Shown in pieces: positions 16,356 through 25,167 of a stretch of 64,000 nucleotides of DNA. The stretch comes from Dinoroseobacter sp. (GTDB lineage Bacteria > Pseudomonadota > Alphaproteobacteria > Rhodobacterales > Rhodobacteraceae): contig JAEPNN010000007.1 in the NCBI GenBank assembly GCA_017643385.1, forward strand, positions 1 through 64,000, given 5' to 3'. Numbering within the stretch: position 1 is the first letter of the stretch; every line of letters begins with the position of its first letter. Under the pieces are notes generated by a model. The model worked only from the letters and a program-made list of their open reading frames with translations, had not been told where the DNA came from and searched no databases. The position numbers and the translations under genes are program-made.

Positions 16356-17236
16356 GTGGTGATCCAAACGCCCTGATTGAACATCTCAAAACCGGGCTGA
16401 CGACCGTATGCCGTGCTTGGGCTCTGACGCGGAAGGACGGAACGGTCTTGGGGTTTACGGACCACGACCGTGACTTGACGTTTGATGGGATTGTGTTTCG
16501 CGCCGGCGGGGGCATGACGGCCCGCGCTGTTGAATCTGGCAACGGTTTGGCGGTCGATAATTCCGAAGCGCAAGGTGTGCTCAACCATTCCAGCATCCGG
16601 GCGGACGATATTCACGCTGGACGCTTTGACGGCGCAAAGATCCAGATCTGGGAGGTGAATTGGGCAGATGTTGCGTCTCGACGTATGATCTTTCGCGGAA
16701 CAATCGGCGAGATTACTGAAACAGGTCGGGCTTTTGAAGCGGAACTGAGGGGCCTGGCGGATGCATTGAACCAGCCTCAGGGCAGGGTCTTTCAGAAAAA
16801 CTGTGACGCAATCCTTGGGGATAAGGCCTGCAAGCTTGATCTGAACCTGCCTGGATACTCTGTCGAGATTGGGCTGCTGGGAACCCGGGAGGATCGTGTG
16901 TTTTCGGTGCCTCCGCTGGAGGGGTTTGATCATGGTTGGTTCGAACGCGGGCGTGCAGTGGTGCTTGATGGACAGGCCGCGGGCTTAACGGGCGTGATCA
17001 AATTTGACAGCTGGTATGAAGAGCGGCGTGAGTTCGAGCTGTGGCAAAGCCTGCGCGCACCTCTCGCTGCAGGGGATCGTGTCCGTCTTGAGGCCGGGTG
17101 CGATAAGCGGGCAGAAACCTGTCGACTGAAGTTCCATAACTTCATGAACTTTCGAGGTTTCCCAAACCTCCCGGGGGAAGACTGGTTGATGAGCTATCCC
17201 GCTCAGGGTGGCATTCATGACGGGGGACGCAGATGA
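16352..17236 (+). CDS. GTA g13: baseplate hub protein (DUF2163)
   Basis: A 294-residue DUF2163 protein. The opening HLKTGLTTVCRAWALTRKDG with GFTDHDRDL, the central FQKNCDAILGDKACKLDLN (Cys pair) and the end block CRLKFHNFMNFRGFPNLPGE are signatures of the family. In RcGTA the protein contributes the hub and binds an iron-sulfur cluster; the paired Cys seen here (CDAILGDKAC; GCDKRAETC) fit four such ligands. ATGA overlaps on both sides. Confidence 0.92.
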   Translation: MSGDPNALIEHLKTGLTTVCRAWALTRKDGTVLGFTDHDRDLTFDGIVFRAGGGMTARAVESGNGLAVDNSEAQGVLNHSSIRADDIHAGRFDGAKIQIWEVNWADVASRRMIFRGTIGEITETGRAFEAELRGLADALNQPQGRVFQKNCDAILGDKACKLDLNLPGYSVEIGLLGTREDRVFSVPPLEGFDHGWFERGRAVVLDGQAAGLTGVIKFDSWYEERREFELWQSLRAPLAAGDRVRLEAGCDKRAETCRLKFHNFMNFRGFPNLPGEDWLMSYPAQGGIHDGGRR

Positions 17237-17688
17237 CAGGTGCTCTGATTGTTGAGGAGGCCCGGTGTTGGTTGGGCACCCCATATTTGCATGGCACGAG
17301 TGTTAAGGGTGCGGGATGTGACTGTCTTGGGCTGCTGCGTGGCGTTTGGCGGGCAGTTGAAGGAAGTGAGCCCGAAGAGGTGCCATGGTACTCTGCCGAC
17401 TGGGATGAGCCGCAACGAAAAGAGGTTCTTTTAAAGGCCTCGGCGAGGCATCTCCGGCAGGTTAAGCTTGATGAGCCGTCGGTTGGCGACGTGGTGTTGT
17501 TTCGTATGAAAGCAGGAGCTGTTGCGAAGCATTTGGGCATTCAGACGGTTGTCGGATCTGATGCGGCTTTCATCCATTCGTATTCTGGGCACGGCGTTGT
17601 TGAAAACGCGCTGAGCAAACCTTGGGCGCGCCGCATCGTGGCGCGGTTCTGCTTCCCGTCCGTTGCGGATGAAAGGAACAAAAACTAA
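17233..17688 (+). CDS. GTA g14: NlpC/P60 cell-wall peptidase
   Basis: A 151-residue NlpC/P60 cysteine peptidase that locally opens peptidoglycan during DNA entry. Catalytic Cys31 lies in GCDCLGLLRGVW, the general base is His100 (VAKHLGI), and a polar third residue should be His115 in AFIHSYSGHG. WLGTPYLHGTSVKGAGCDC closely resembles other GTA peptidases. It overlaps g13 by four and g15 by one base. Confidence 0.93.
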   Translation: MTGALIVEEARCWLGTPYLHGTSVKGAGCDCLGLLRGVWRAVEGSEPEEVPWYSADWDEPQRKEVLLKASARHLRQVKLDEPSVGDVVLFRMKAGAVAKHLGIQTVVGSDAAFIHSYSGHGVVENALSKPWARRIVARFCFPSVADERNKN

Positions 17689-20600
17689 TGGCAACACTTG
17701 TTCTTTCCGCTGTTGGCGCGTCCGTGGGCTCTGCCGTGGGCGGCAGCATGCTTGGTGTGACCTCGACCGTCATCGGTCGGGCCGTTGGCGCAACATTGGG
17801 TCGTGCAATTGATGCACGAATTCTGCCTGCCGGGTCCGAACCTGTTGAAACTGCCAGCGTAGACAGGTTCAGATTGTCAGGTGCCGGCGATGGCGATGCG
17901 ATTGCGCAGCTATGGGGCGCAATGCGCCTTGGAGGCCACGTGATCTGGGCATCGCGATTTCTGGAAACGGCGTCCACTACAGCCGGTGGGGGCGGTGGCA
18001 AGGGCGGCGGCGCACCCAGCCAGCCTTCGGTAACCAGTTATTCCTATTCCGTCTCATTGGCGCTTGCACTTTGCGAGGGAGAGATCGCGCGTGTTGGCCG
18101 TGTCTGGGCAGACGGGGCAGAAGTGCCGCGCGATGCGTTGAATATGCGTGTTTACACAGGGTCTGAGACACAGCTTCCAGACCCTAAACTGCAAGCGGTT
18201 GAGGGTGCGGAATTTGCACCTGCGTTTCGTGGAACGGCTTATGTCGTCATCGAAGACCTGGACCTTGGCCGGTTTGGCAATCGGGTTCCGCAGTTCAGCT
18301 TCGAGGTGGTGCGGCACGCGCAGCCAGAGGAACATCTGCCATTAGCCGAGCGGATCAAAGCTGTCGCCATGATCCCGGGGACAGGTGAGTACGCCCTTGC
18401 GACAACGCCGGTTCATATTGCCAAAGGGCCGGGTGAAAATTCCTCGGTCAACATCAACACGGCGGCCGGTAAGACCGATCTTCTGGTTTCACTTGATCAG
18501 TTGCAGGAAGGTTTGCCCAAGTGTGCGTCTGCGTTGATGGTCGTGAGTTGGTTTGGGGATGATCTGCGCGCAGGGCGCTGCAAAATCCGTCCTAAAGTGG
18601 AAGACAACAGCACCGATGGGCAAGGTATGCCCTGGAATGTCTCTGGTCTTGCGCGCGCGCAAGCCGCGGAGATTGCAAAACAAAATGACCGATCTGTGTA
18701 TGGGGGTACACCCGCTGACCGATCGGTAATCGAGGGTATTTCTGCTTTAAAGAACGCTGGTCAAGATGTTGTTTTCTATCCATTTTTGCTGATGGAGCAA
18801 ATGGCGGGGAACGGGCTTTCGGATCCCTGGACAGGGGATGAGCACCAGCCGGTGTTGCCTTGGCGCGGGCGTATCACGTTAGAAGAGGCACCGGGTCGAG
18901 CGGGATCCCCTGATGGGACACCTGCGGCGGAGGCGGAGGTTGCCGCCTTTTTCGGATCGGTGCAGGCAAGCGACTTTACGATTGGCGATGGCTCGGTGAC
19001 CTACATAGGTCCCAATGAATGGAGCCTGTCTCGCTTTATTTTGCACGCGGCTGCCTTGTGTGCAGCGGCAGGTGGTGTGGCGGCATTTTGCATCGGAAGC
19101 GAGATGCGCGGGCTGACGCAAATTCGCGGTGCCGCAAATAGTTTTCCCGCGGTTGAGGCGTTTCGACACCTGGCAGCGGAGGTGCGTTCGCTTCTGGGGC
19201 CGAGCACCAAGATCGGCTATGCAGCGGATTGGTCAGAGTATTTTGGGTATCATCCCCAAGACGGATCAGGCGATGTGTTCTTTCATTTGGATCCTCTCTG
19301 GGCTGACCCCAACATCGATTTTGTCGGGATCGACAATTACATGCCGGTTTCGGATTGGCGGGACGGGATCGAACATCTCGACGCTGCGCAAGGCGGAACT
19401 GCGTCGGCAGATCTTGGCTATCTGAAGTCGAATATCGAAGGGGGCGAGGGGTTTGATTGGTATTATGCCAATGAGGCCGACCGGATTGCCCAGAACCGCA
19501 CTGCGATTGAAGATGGTGCCTACGGTGAGGATTGGGTCTATCGTTATAAGGATATCCGCGCCTGGTGGGAAAACGATCATTATAATCGGGTTGGTGGCGT
19601 AAAGGTCTCCTCCCCTACAGCCTGGGTTCCGGGCTCAAAGCCGATTTGGTTCACAGAACTGGGATGCGCTGCGATTGATAAGGGGACCAACCAGCCAAAT
19701 AAGTTTCTGGATGCGCTGTCCTCTGAAAGCGATGTCCCGCATTTTTCATCAGGGCGACGCGATGACCTTGTGCAGGCGCGATATCTGGAAGCTGTCTTAA
19801 GCTATTGGGACGATGCTGAGCATAATCCGGTCTCGCCTCAGTATGGCGACCGGATGATCGATCTTACGCGCGCGCATGTCTGGGCCTGGGATGCCCGTCC
19901 TTGGCCAGCATTTCCGAATGCCGTCTCGGTCTGGAGCGATGGACCGAACCAGGCGCGGGGTCATTGGTTGGCAGGACGCGTGGAGGCTCAGGATCTGGGC
20001 GCGGTGATCCGGGAGTTGTGCGCGCGTGTTGGGATATCAGACGTCGATGTGAGCGATGTGCACGGGCTTGTGCGCGGGTACTCCCTTGCGGAGACCGGAA
20101 CGGTCCGTGCCGCACTCCAGCAACTGGTTCTTGTGCATGGATTGGATGTTGTTGAGCGCAATGGCGCATTGACCTTCTCAACCCGCCGCGAAGGGCTTGC
20201 AACAAAGATCGAGCCGGATCACCTGGCAATTGCCGACGACAACGACGGGCTCCCAGTGCGCAGCCGCAGCCCTGCTGCTGAGATGGCCGGTCGGTTGCGC
20301 GTGACGCATGTTGATGCGCAGGATAATTATCAAGTGCGTGTCTCGGAAGCTGTATTCCCGGATGATGACCTAAATGCGGTGGCAACGAATGAAGTCTCGA
20401 TGGCGCTGATTGCCTCTGAGGGTGCGGGGATCGCAGAGCGCTGGCTGGCTGAGGCGCGTGTGTCGCGTGATGGGGCCAGATTTGCCCTGCCGCCATCCCT
20501 GTCGGACCTGTCTGTTGGGGATTGCATTCAAATCGCAGGTGATCCGGCGAAATGGAGGCTGGACAGGTCGACCCAGGATGGTTCGACGATCTATGATGCG

Positions 20601-21611
20601 GTGCGGGTTGAAGACAATATTCTGACGCCTTCAAACAGCGTGGAAAAGGAGGCGGCACCGCGCAGTTTCGTGCCGCCTGTGCCTGTGTATCCGTTGTTTC
20701 TCGATCTTCCTTTGATGACGGGAGAAGAAGTTGCCCACGCGCCGCATATTGCGGTGTCTGCCAAGCCGTGGCCCGGTTCTGTCGCGATCTACAATTCCGT
20801 TGAAGATGCAGGCTATGAGTTTGAGCGCTTCGTGGAAACTGCGGCGATCGTGGGCAAAACGGAAACAGCATTGGTGCGCGCTGAGCCGGGAGTGATTGAT
20901 CGCGGTGCACCGCTGCGCATTCGATTGGTCAATGGCAGTCTCAGTACCATCACGGATGCCCAGCTTTACCGTGGGGGCAATCTCGCGGCCATCGGGACGG
21001 GCGCGCCAGGTGCATGGGAATTGTTCCAGTTCAAGTCTGCTGATCCTGTTGAGCCGGGCGTATTTGAGGTGTCTCACCGCCTAAGGGGACAGCAGGGCAG
21101 CGAGGTTGAGATGCCTGATGTCTGGGAGATCGGATCGAAATTTGTGTTGATCAACGGGGCAGTTGGTCAACTGGACTATCCGGCCGCTTCTCGCGGTTTG
21201 CTGCGCCACTACCGGATTGGACCTGCTCAGCGCGGCTATGATGATCCAAGCTTTGTGCATGACGTCCACGCCTTTGAAGGACGCGGGTTGCGCCCCTATA
21301 AGCCCACGCATTTGCGCGCGCTATGGGCCGGGACTGATTTAATCATTTCCTGGGTGCGCAGGAGCCGGATTGATGGAGACAGATGGGATCTGCCTGACGT
21401 TCCGATCGGGGAGGCGAGCGAAGCTTATATTCTACGCATTTTGAACGGTGAGACCGTCTTGCGCGAGGTCACGACAAGCTCGTCAAGTTTCACCTATCCC
21501 CAAGGTTTGCGGGACACCGATGCGCTGCCCGCGACCTATGCAATTGAAGTGGCGCAGGTGTCGGATCGTTTTGGTCCGGGTCCGTTTGAAAGGATTGAGA
21601 TAGATGAGTGA
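17688..21611 (+). CDS. GTA g15: megatron / host-interaction tail-tip protein with TIM-barrel domain
   Basis: The largest gene of the window: 1307 residues. The first 60 residues are hydrophobic and glycine-rich (ASVGSAVGGSMLGVTSTVIG), followed by a Gly stretch and a phage tail-tip region. A GTA TIM-barrel domain occupies roughly 400-740, with glycosidase-like glutamates Glu472 (GSEMRG) and Glu657 (WFTELG). The C-terminal part contains phage-tail beta domains. RcGTA g15 is a baseplate protein thought to contact and degrade envelope polysaccharide. Its last eight bases overlap the DUF2793 gene. Nothing appears truncated. Confidence 0.94.
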   Translation: MATLVLSAVGASVGSAVGGSMLGVTSTVIGRAVGATLGRAIDARILPAGSEPVETASVDRFRLSGAGDGDAIAQLWGAMRLGGHVIWASRFLETASTTAGGGGGKGGGAPSQPSVTSYSYSVSLALALCEGEIARVGRVWADGAEVPRDALNMRVYTGSETQLPDPKLQAVEGAEFAPAFRGTAYVVIEDLDLGRFGNRVPQFSFEVVRHAQPEEHLPLAERIKAVAMIPGTGEYALATTPVHIAKGPGENSSVNINTAAGKTDLLVSLDQLQEGLPKCASALMVVSWFGDDLRAGRCKIRPKVEDNSTDGQGMPWNVSGLARAQAAEIAKQNDRSVYGGTPADRSVIEGISALKNAGQDVVFYPFLLMEQMAGNGLSDPWTGDEHQPVLPWRGRITLEEAPGRAGSPDGTPAAEAEVAAFFGSVQASDFTIGDGSVTYIGPNEWSLSRFILHAAALCAAAGGVAAFCIGSEMRGLTQIRGAANSFPAVEAFRHLAAEVRSLLGPSTKIGYAADWSEYFGYHPQDGSGDVFFHLDPLWADPNIDFVGIDNYMPVSDWRDGIEHLDAAQGGTASADLGYLKSNIEGGEGFDWYYANEADRIAQNRTAIEDGAYGEDWVYRYKDIRAWWENDHYNRVGGVKVSSPTAWVPGSKPIWFTELGCAAIDKGTNQPNKFLDALSSESDVPHFSSGRRDDLVQARYLEAVLSYWDDAEHNPVSPQYGDRMIDLTRAHVWAWDARPWPAFPNAVSVWSDGPNQARGHWLAGRVEAQDLGAVIRELCARVGISDVDVSDVHGLVRGYSLAETGTVRAALQQLVLVHGLDVVERNGALTFSTRREGLATKIEPDHLAIADDNDGLPVRSRSPAAEMAGRLRVTHVDAQDNYQVRVSEAVFPDDDLNAVATNEVSMALIASEGAGIAERWLAEARVSRDGARFALPPSLSDLSVGDCIQIAGDPAKWRLDRSTQDGSTIYDAVRVEDNILTPSNSVEKEAAPRSFVPPVPVYPLFLDLPLMTGEEVAHAPHIAVSAKPWPGSVAIYNSVEDAGYEFERFVETAAIVGKTETALVRAEPGVIDRGAPLRIRLVNGSLSTITDAQLYRGGNLAAIGTGAPGAWELFQFKSADPVEPGVFEVSHRLRGQQGSEVEMPDVWEIGSKFVLINGAVGQLDYPAASRGLLRHYRIGPAQRGYDDPSFVHDVHAFEGRGLRPYKPTHLRALWAGTDLIISWVRRSRIDGDRWDLPDVPIGEASEAYILRILNGETVLREVTTSSSSFTYPQGLRDTDALPATYAIEVAQVSDRFGPGPFERIEIDE

Positions 21612-22320
21612 GACGACAAATTTTGCTTTGCCGCTTTTGGATGGGGGACAGGCGCAAAAGCACGTCACGGTGAATGAAGCGCTCGCGCGGATCGATGCGC
21701 TTGGCCAAATCGTGATCCAATCCAGCACGATCAGTTTGCCGCCTGTTGGGGTTCCTGATGGACAGGTTTGGTCTGTTCCAGCAGGTGGTGTGAACGCATG
21801 GGCGGGGCAGGCAGGGCGGCTGGCGCTTGCTTCAAATGGCGGATGGATCTTCGTGGACCCGCAGGTTGGCTGGCAAGCCTGGCAGGTGGAGACGGGAGAC
21901 TTTCGGACTTATGATGGGTCCGGCTGGCGCAAACGGCCCGCGGCACAGTCGGAGTCCGGTGCAGCGACGTCCTTTCTTGTAGAAGAATTTGATCATTCAT
22001 TTCAGGCAGGTGGCGCGCATTCAAGCATCGGCGTCATCCCCGCCATGTCTGTCGTTCTTGGCGTGACCTGCCGGGTCATCACGCAGGAGACCGGGAGCCT
22101 GTCCTCCTGGAAATTTGGCGTTGCGGGTGCGCATGACCGGTATGGATCTGGTTTGGGCATTGCAAAAAACACATGGGGGCGTGGCATCACGGGATCCCCG
22201 GTGACCTATTACAGCGACACACCTCTGCTGGTGACGCCAGAGAATGGTGATTTTGACGGTGTCGGCGTGGTGAGATTTGCGGTTCATCTTGCCTTCCTGA
22301 ATGTCCCGCAACCCGTGTGA
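21604..22320 (+). CDS. DUF2793 protein, probable GTA head-spike base
   Basis: A 238-residue protein opening with the DUF2793 signature (TTNFALPLLDGGQAQKHVTV, NEALARIDAL, then WSVPAGGVNAWAGQAGRLAL and GGWIFVDPQVGWQAW). In Rhodobacter capsulatus a DUF2793-containing head-spike protein is encoded away from the structural cluster; here it directly follows g15, overlapping it by eight bases. The C-terminal 110 residues (from about 125) look like a separate jelly-roll-like domain that may bind capsule or carry the fibre. The head-spike role is inferred from the family. Confidence 0.8.
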   Translation: MSETTNFALPLLDGGQAQKHVTVNEALARIDALGQIVIQSSTISLPPVGVPDGQVWSVPAGGVNAWAGQAGRLALASNGGWIFVDPQVGWQAWQVETGDFRTYDGSGWRKRPAAQSESGAATSFLVEEFDHSFQAGGAHSSIGVIPAMSVVLGVTCRVITQETGSLSSWKFGVAGAHDRYGSGLGIAKNTWGRGITGSPVTYYSDTPLLVTPENGDFDGVGVVRFAVHLAFLNVPQPV

Positions 22321-22601
22321 TGCGGCGGGTCACTCTGGACGACCTGTTGCGTGTCGCGAGCGCGCTTGAAGACAGATCTGAACCTGACTGGAGTGCTCAT
22401 GTGGTGGACTTGTGTGGGAAGGCCCATCTCGCGGATGCCGTTCGGAAGAGGTTGGGGACACGCGCCGCGTTCGCCTTTGGGTCGCCACATCTGGGTGGGC
22501 GTGTTACAGGGGGCGGGAATTTTGCGTCAGACCGGCTTAGTCATCGTAAACTTGCTGCGGTATTGATCGGTTTGGAGCGCTGGCGTGCGCGATCACCTTA
22601 A
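22320..22601 (+). CDS. Unrecognised 93-aa protein at the end of the GTA cluster
   Basis: ATG at 22320 overlaps the DUF2793 stop (TGATG); a GTG one codon earlier is possible. The 93-residue product is basic and Arg-rich: an N-terminal helix (TLDDLLRVASALEDRSEPDW), a VVDLCGKAHLADAVRKRLG segment, a glycine-rich loop and a C-terminal helix ending RWRARSP. No domain is recognised. Tight coupling to a spike gene suggests a role in particle assembly or regulation, but that is inference only. It is the last gene before cysE. Confidence 0.75.
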   Translation: MRRVTLDDLLRVASALEDRSEPDWSAHVVDLCGKAHLADAVRKRLGTRAAFAFGSPHLGGRVTGGGNFASDRLSHRKLAAVLIGLERWRARSP

Positions 22602-22670
22602 ATTCATGCAGATGTTGTGGAAATCCCGCCCGGCACCGCCTATGTTGGAGGAGAATGGAGAGGATATCGC

Positions 22671-23474
22671 ATGGCAAGACTTCGCCCCGATCTGGCCCGA
22701 CTAGACCCCGTTTGGGATCGTATAACCGAAGAAGCAAAAGACGCGGTGGCTTCTGAGCCTCTGCTCGGTGGTTTGGTACATGCCTGTATCCTGCACCACG
22801 GATCGCTGGAACAGGCTTTGGCATATCGGATTGCGCAAAAGCTCGCATCGGCGGAAATGTCGGAGCAGTTGATCCGGGAAATTTCAGACGAAGCCTATGC
22901 ATCGGACCCGTCGCTTGGCCAAGCGGCGCGCGCAGATATTGTTGCAGTGCATGATCGGGATCCAGCCTGTCATCGCTTTCTGCAGCCTATTTTGTATTTT
23001 AAAGGCTTCCAGGCCGTCCAAGCATATCGCGTTGGGCACTGGCTCTGGCAACAGGGACGCATTGATCTGGCCAGCTTTATTCAAATGCGCGTCAGCGAAA
23101 CGTTCGGTGTCGATATTCACCCCGCGGCCAAGATCGGCCAAGGCGTGATGATAGATCATGCCCATTCCATCGTTATCGGTGAAACCGCGGTTGTCGGCGA
23201 TAATGTTTCCATGCTGCATTCGGTGACTTTGGGCGGCACTGGCAAGCAAGAAGAAGATCGCCATCCGAAGATAGGCGACGGTGTTCTGATCGGAGCCGGA
23301 GCAAAGGTTCTAGGCAATATTCATGTTGGTGAATGTTCAAGGATTGCCGCGGGGTCGGTGGTGCTCGAAGAGGTTCCACGCTGCAAAACCGTGGCGGGTA
23401 TTCCGGCGCGGATTGTTGGCGAGGCTGGATGTTCGCAGCCTGCTATGAATATGGACCAGCATTTCGTCGAATAA
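22671..23474 (+). CDS. cysE: Serine O-acetyltransferase
   Basis: Makes O-acetylserine, the precursor of cysteine, from serine and acetyl-CoA. The 267-residue protein has the N-terminal helical domain (VWDRITEEAKDAVASEPLLG) and the left-handed beta-helix with IDHAHSIVIGETAVVGDN, HSVTLGGTGK and DRHPKIGDGVLIGAGAKVLG, all signature CysE blocks. ATG at 22671 follows GGAGAGGAT. It starts 69 bases after the GTA cluster with no visible terminator between, so some cysE message may come from GTA read-through. A strong terminator follows. Confidence 0.97.
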   Translation: MARLRPDLARLDPVWDRITEEAKDAVASEPLLGGLVHACILHHGSLEQALAYRIAQKLASAEMSEQLIREISDEAYASDPSLGQAARADIVAVHDRDPACHRFLQPILYFKGFQAVQAYRVGHWLWQQGRIDLASFIQMRVSETFGVDIHPAAKIGQGVMIDHAHSIVIGETAVVGDNVSMLHSVTLGGTGKQEEDRHPKIGDGVLIGAGAKVLGNIHVGECSRIAAGSVVLEEVPRCKTVAGIPARIVGEAGCSQPAMNMDQHFVE

Positions 23475-23531
23475 GCGCATTTCTGCGATTGGGCGTTGCC
23501 GGTCGCTGCGAGCGTATTGCATTACTCAAAG

Positions 23532-23567
23532 AAAAGGGGCGCGACCATTTGCGGTCACGCCCCTTTT
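23532..23567. terminator. Bidirectional intrinsic terminator between cysE and pdhC
   Basis: A long stem, AAAAGGGGCG (23532-23541) with CGCCCCTTTT (23558-23567), continued after one mismatch by GACC/GGTC, loop ATTTGC. The A-run and T-run on the two arms allow termination for both converging genes. Confidence 0.9.
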
Positions 23568-23587
23568 CGTAGTGTTGTGTTTGCGAC

Positions 23588-24895
23588 TTAGGCCAGCATT
23601 GCCATCGGATTTTCGAGATTGGCCTTGATGGCGTTCAGGAGATTGGCCCCAAGCGCTCCGTCGATAACGCGGTGATCTACAGACAAGGTTGTCGACATCA
23701 CGATAGCAACCTTGATTTCACCATCTTCCCCAACCACTGGCTTTTTCACACCCGCGCCAACCGCAAGTATGGCCGCATGAGGTGGGTTGATGATCGCGTC
23801 GAAATTATCGATGCCGAACATGCCGAGGTTCGAGATCGCAAAGCTGCCGCCCTGATATTCATGCGGTGCAAGCTTGCGATCGCGTGCGCGTGCCGCAAGG
23901 TCTTTCATTTCTGCGGAAAGGGCACTGAGCGACTTCATCTCGGCATCTTGCAGAACCGGCGTAAACAGACCGCCTTCGATGGCGACCGCGACCGCAACGT
24001 CTGACGCCTTCATCTTCAGCATTTTATCGCCGGCCCAGACCGCGTTTGCGTCGGGCACTTGCTGCAACGCCAAGGCGCAGGCCTTGATGATGAAGTCGTT
24101 GACCGACAACTTGATGCCCCGCGGCTCAAGCGTCTTGTTCAGCTGCGCGCGGAATTTCATCAGCGCATCAAGCTCGATGTCTTTGCGCAGATAGAAGTGC
24201 GGCACAGACTGCTTGGCCTCGGTCAGGCGTGCGGCGATGGTCTTGCGCATTCCGTCGAGCTTGATCTCTTCGGTTTCGCGACCTTCGTACATCTTGGCAA
24301 TGACGTCTGCGGATGGGCCGGTTGCAGGCGCTGCGGCGGCGGAGGCCGGTGCGGTTGCAGCGGCGGCAGCAACAAGCGCAGCAGCTTTTGGCGCGGCTGT
24401 CGCGTTTTCCACATCTGCTTTCACGATGCGACCACGGGGGCCTGACCCCTTGAGCTGGCTCAGATCAAGGCCTTTATCGGCTGCGATCCGGCGCGCGAGA
24501 GGCGAGGCGAAGACCCGTGAGCCATCCGATGCCGCTGGCGCTGCCGGGGCAGCGGCGGCTGCGGTTTCTGCTGGGGCGGCGGCTGCCGTGGTTTCGGTTG
24601 CAGGTGCTGCTGCGGAAGGGGCTGGTGCATCCGTGATGTCGTCGGCGCTTTCACCGTCTTCGAGCATGACGGCGATCGGCACGTTGACTTTCACACCTTC
24701 GGTGCCCTCGGCCACGAGGATCTTGCCAATGGTGCCTTCGTCGACGGCTTCGAATTCCATCGTCGCCTTGTCGGTTTCGATCTCGGCCAGCAGGTCACCA
24801 GAGGAGACAGTATCTCCTTCCTTCACCAGCCATTTTGCGAGCGTGCCTTCCTCCATCGTGGGGGACAGGGCGGGCATCAGAATTTCTGTGGGCAT
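23588..24895 (-). CDS. pdhC: Pyruvate dehydrogenase E2, dihydrolipoamide acetyltransferase
   Basis: Core of the pyruvate dehydrogenase complex; transfers acetyl from lipoyl to CoA. The 435-residue protein has one lipoyl domain (1-80, lipoyl Lys43 in ETDKATME), an Ala/Pro-rich flexible linker, an E3/E1-binding domain (about 129-162, [13 protein letters not shown]...[11 protein letters not shown]), a second Ala-rich linker and the catalytic domain ending with [20 protein letters not shown] precedes ATG. Last gene of the operon pdhA-pdhB-small ORF-pdhC. Confidence 0.96.
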   Translation of the reverse strand: MPTEILMPALSPTMEEGTLAKWLVKEGDTVSSGDLLAEIETDKATMEFEAVDEGTIGKILVAEGTEGVKVNVPIAVMLEDGESADDITDAPAPSAAAPATETTAAAAPAETAAAAAPAAPAASDGSRVFASPLARRIAADKGLDLSQLKGSGPRGRIVKADVENATAAPKAAALVAAAAATAPASAAAAPATGPSADVIAKMYEGRETEEIKLDGMRKTIAARLTEAKQSVPHFYLRKDIELDALMKFRAQLNKTLEPRGIKLSVNDFIIKACALALQQVPDANAVWAGDKMLKMKASDVAVAVAIEGGLFTPVLQDAEMKSLSALSAEMKDLAARARDRKLAPHEYQGGSFAISNLGMFGIDNFDAIINPPHAAILAVGAGVKKPVVGEDGEIKVAIVMSTTLSVDHRVIDGALGANLLNAIKANLENPMAMLA

Positions 24896-24898
24896 GAA

Positions 24899-25156
24899 TT
24901 ACATCTCCTCTGCGAGCGCGATCATGTCAAAAGGCGCATGGGGCGTTCCCGTGCCATCAGCCTTCTGGCGCATCGCAGTTTCAATCTTGCTTTGGTTGGC
25001 CTCGGTTCTCGGAAGGATCAAGCCATGAGGCGGGCGATCTGGGAGGCCAGTGTTGTTGGCGACCACAGCGACGGGGGTGACCCCGATCCTATCGCGTCCC
25101 GTATTCGCCGGGCGGATACGGATGTCGCGGAGTGCTGTTATACCCAAAACGTCCAC
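24899..25156 (-). CDS. Small ORF between pdhB and pdhC, function unknown
   Basis: The 272 bases between pdhB and pdhC hold an 85-residue frame on the operon strand. A GTG start lies 11 bases after the pdhB stop, with AAGGGTCGG as possible ribosome site, and its TAA is three bases before the pdhC ATG, inside the pdhC ribosome-site region. The protein is hydrophilic (RIRPANTGRDRIGVTPVAVV; C-terminal FDMIALAEEM) and matches nothing recognised. The snug fit between two operon genes is the main support; it could also be non-coding linker. Confidence 0.5.
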   Translation of the reverse strand: MDVLGITALRDIRIRPANTGRDRIGVTPVAVVANNTGLPDRPPHGLILPRTEANQSKIETAMRQKADGTGTPHAPFDMIALAEEM

Positions 25157-25167
25157 GGGCCCGACCC

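Noticed and set aside
19864-20910. 348-codon minus-strand frame (Arg/Pro/Ser/His rich)
   Set aside because: Antisense shadow of the megatron gene; composition typical of a reverse-frame artefact.
7606-22601. Ordinary prophage
   Set aside because: No integrase, repressor, replication or lysis gene, no attachment-site repeats, short tape measure, and RcGTA gene order; a gene transfer agent explains it better.
24213-25028. 271-codon plus-strand Ala/Ser-rich frame
   Set aside because: Antisense of the Ala-rich linkers of pdhC.
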